The translations under genes and the position numbers were made by a program. Of a stretch of 6,473 bases of DNA, positions 6,252-6,473 are shown in pieces. The DNA is from Streptomyces sp. NRRL WC-3549 (GTDB lineage Bacteria; Actinomycetota; Actinomycetes; Streptomycetales; Streptomycetaceae), in NCBI RefSeq assembly GCF_000721935.1, contig NZ_KL585421.1, positions 16,334-22,806 of the forward strand. The letters run 5' to 3'. The notes beneath the pieces were generated by a model. It was not told the DNA's origin and ran no database searches. It saw only the letters and a list, made by a program, of their open reading frames with translations. The first letter of the stretch is position 1. Each line of letters opens with the position of its first letter.

Positions 6252-6473
6252 GTGGCGCGAGGAGTACCGGCTACCCAGGCGGTCAAACGGCAGATCGAGC
6301 TGGAGCGGTGGGAGCAGGACAAGCGGTGGCGGGAGGAGGACCGGGCCGCGCGGCAGAAGGCCACAGCGGAGAACCTCGCCGATTTGACCGTGCACTACGA
6401 GAACGTGAAGGTGGCCATCGGCGTCTCGTACCTGTCCCTCGTCTGCCATGAGGACACCTGGACCTTCGGCGGA
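6252..6473 (+). CDS. Unrecognised protein with charged N-terminal helix, partial at window edge
   Basis: The first 74 codons of a gene that runs beyond the window. The product is not recognised. Residues about 11-45 (from VKRQIELERWEQDKRWREED onward) are rich in Arg, Glu and Gln and would form a long amphipathic helix or coiled coil. They are followed by LTVHYENVKVAIGVSYLSLV and a Trp/His/Cys-containing CHEDTWTFGG. This reads as natural protein, unlike the longer overlapping frame from 5929, and the third positions are G/C. GTG 6252 (MARGVPATQAVK) is the preferred start; GTG 6237 is in frame and also possible. Neither has a good Shine-Dalgarno, so the start is uncertain and a leaderless or truncated 5' end cannot be excluded. 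It diverges from the transposase stub. Confidence 0.6.
   Translation, partial: MARGVPATQAVKRQIELERWEQDKRWREEDRAARQKATAENLADLTVHYENVKVAIGVSYLSLVCHEDTWTFGG

Noticed and set aside
5929..6387. 152-codon + strand frame covering the IS stub and right-edge region
   Set aside because: It crosses the better-supported minus-strand DUF1801 and orfA codons, and its 3' part is the wrong phase of the right-edge gene.
1..6473. tRNA, rRNA or CRISPR array
   Set aside because: No cloverleaf-like element, rRNA motif or regularly spaced long repeat was seen on either strand.

Overview
The window is very GC-rich, with strong third-position G/C bias, GTG starts and long shadow frames on both strands. Together with the protein families present, this points to an actinomycete, most likely Streptomyces or a close relative. 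That assignment is an inference; no rRNA or other taxonomic marker is present.

Left part (1-1975, + strand): a two-gene operon encodes a DrrAB-type ABC exporter, with an ATPase (56-1096) and an ABC-2 permease (1093-1950) overlapping by ATGA. Upstream of it are three copies of TGTCGGA spaced exactly 11 bp apart. This is the geometry of a SARP-type regulator binding site. The operon ends in a 9-bp GC hairpin that fills the 25 bp between its stop codon and that of the convergent gene.

Middle (1976-5225, - strand): a large AfsR/SARP-like regulator with a BTAD DNA-binding region, an NB-ARC/STAND ATPase and a TPR-like C-terminus. It is broken by a frameshift at about 2870-2891. A 9-bp sequence occurs twice there, 13 nt apart, and both copies encode Ser-Cys-Arg, each in the frame of its own half. 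Removing 13 nt restores one 1078-residue protein. The winged-helix part also looks about 16 residues short just where the wing hairpin is expected. The gene appears to be decaying, or to make only a TPR-less protein.

Right part (5226-6473): about 440 bp without a gene, containing several short inverted and direct repeats. Next, on the - strand, is a DUF1801-family gene (5668-6030) with two mutually compensating single-base frameshifts. Fused directly to its 5' side is the first part of an IS3-type transposase orfA (6036-6116), a stub of a mobile element. At the right edge, on the + strand, an unrecognised gene starts near 6252 and runs out of the window.

Taken together, the exporter is intact, its probable pathway-type regulator is damaged, and the flank has been rearranged by an insertion sequence. 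I see no clear evidence of a wholly new system. The most interesting points are the 11-bp-spaced operator-like array and the exact form of the regulator lesion.
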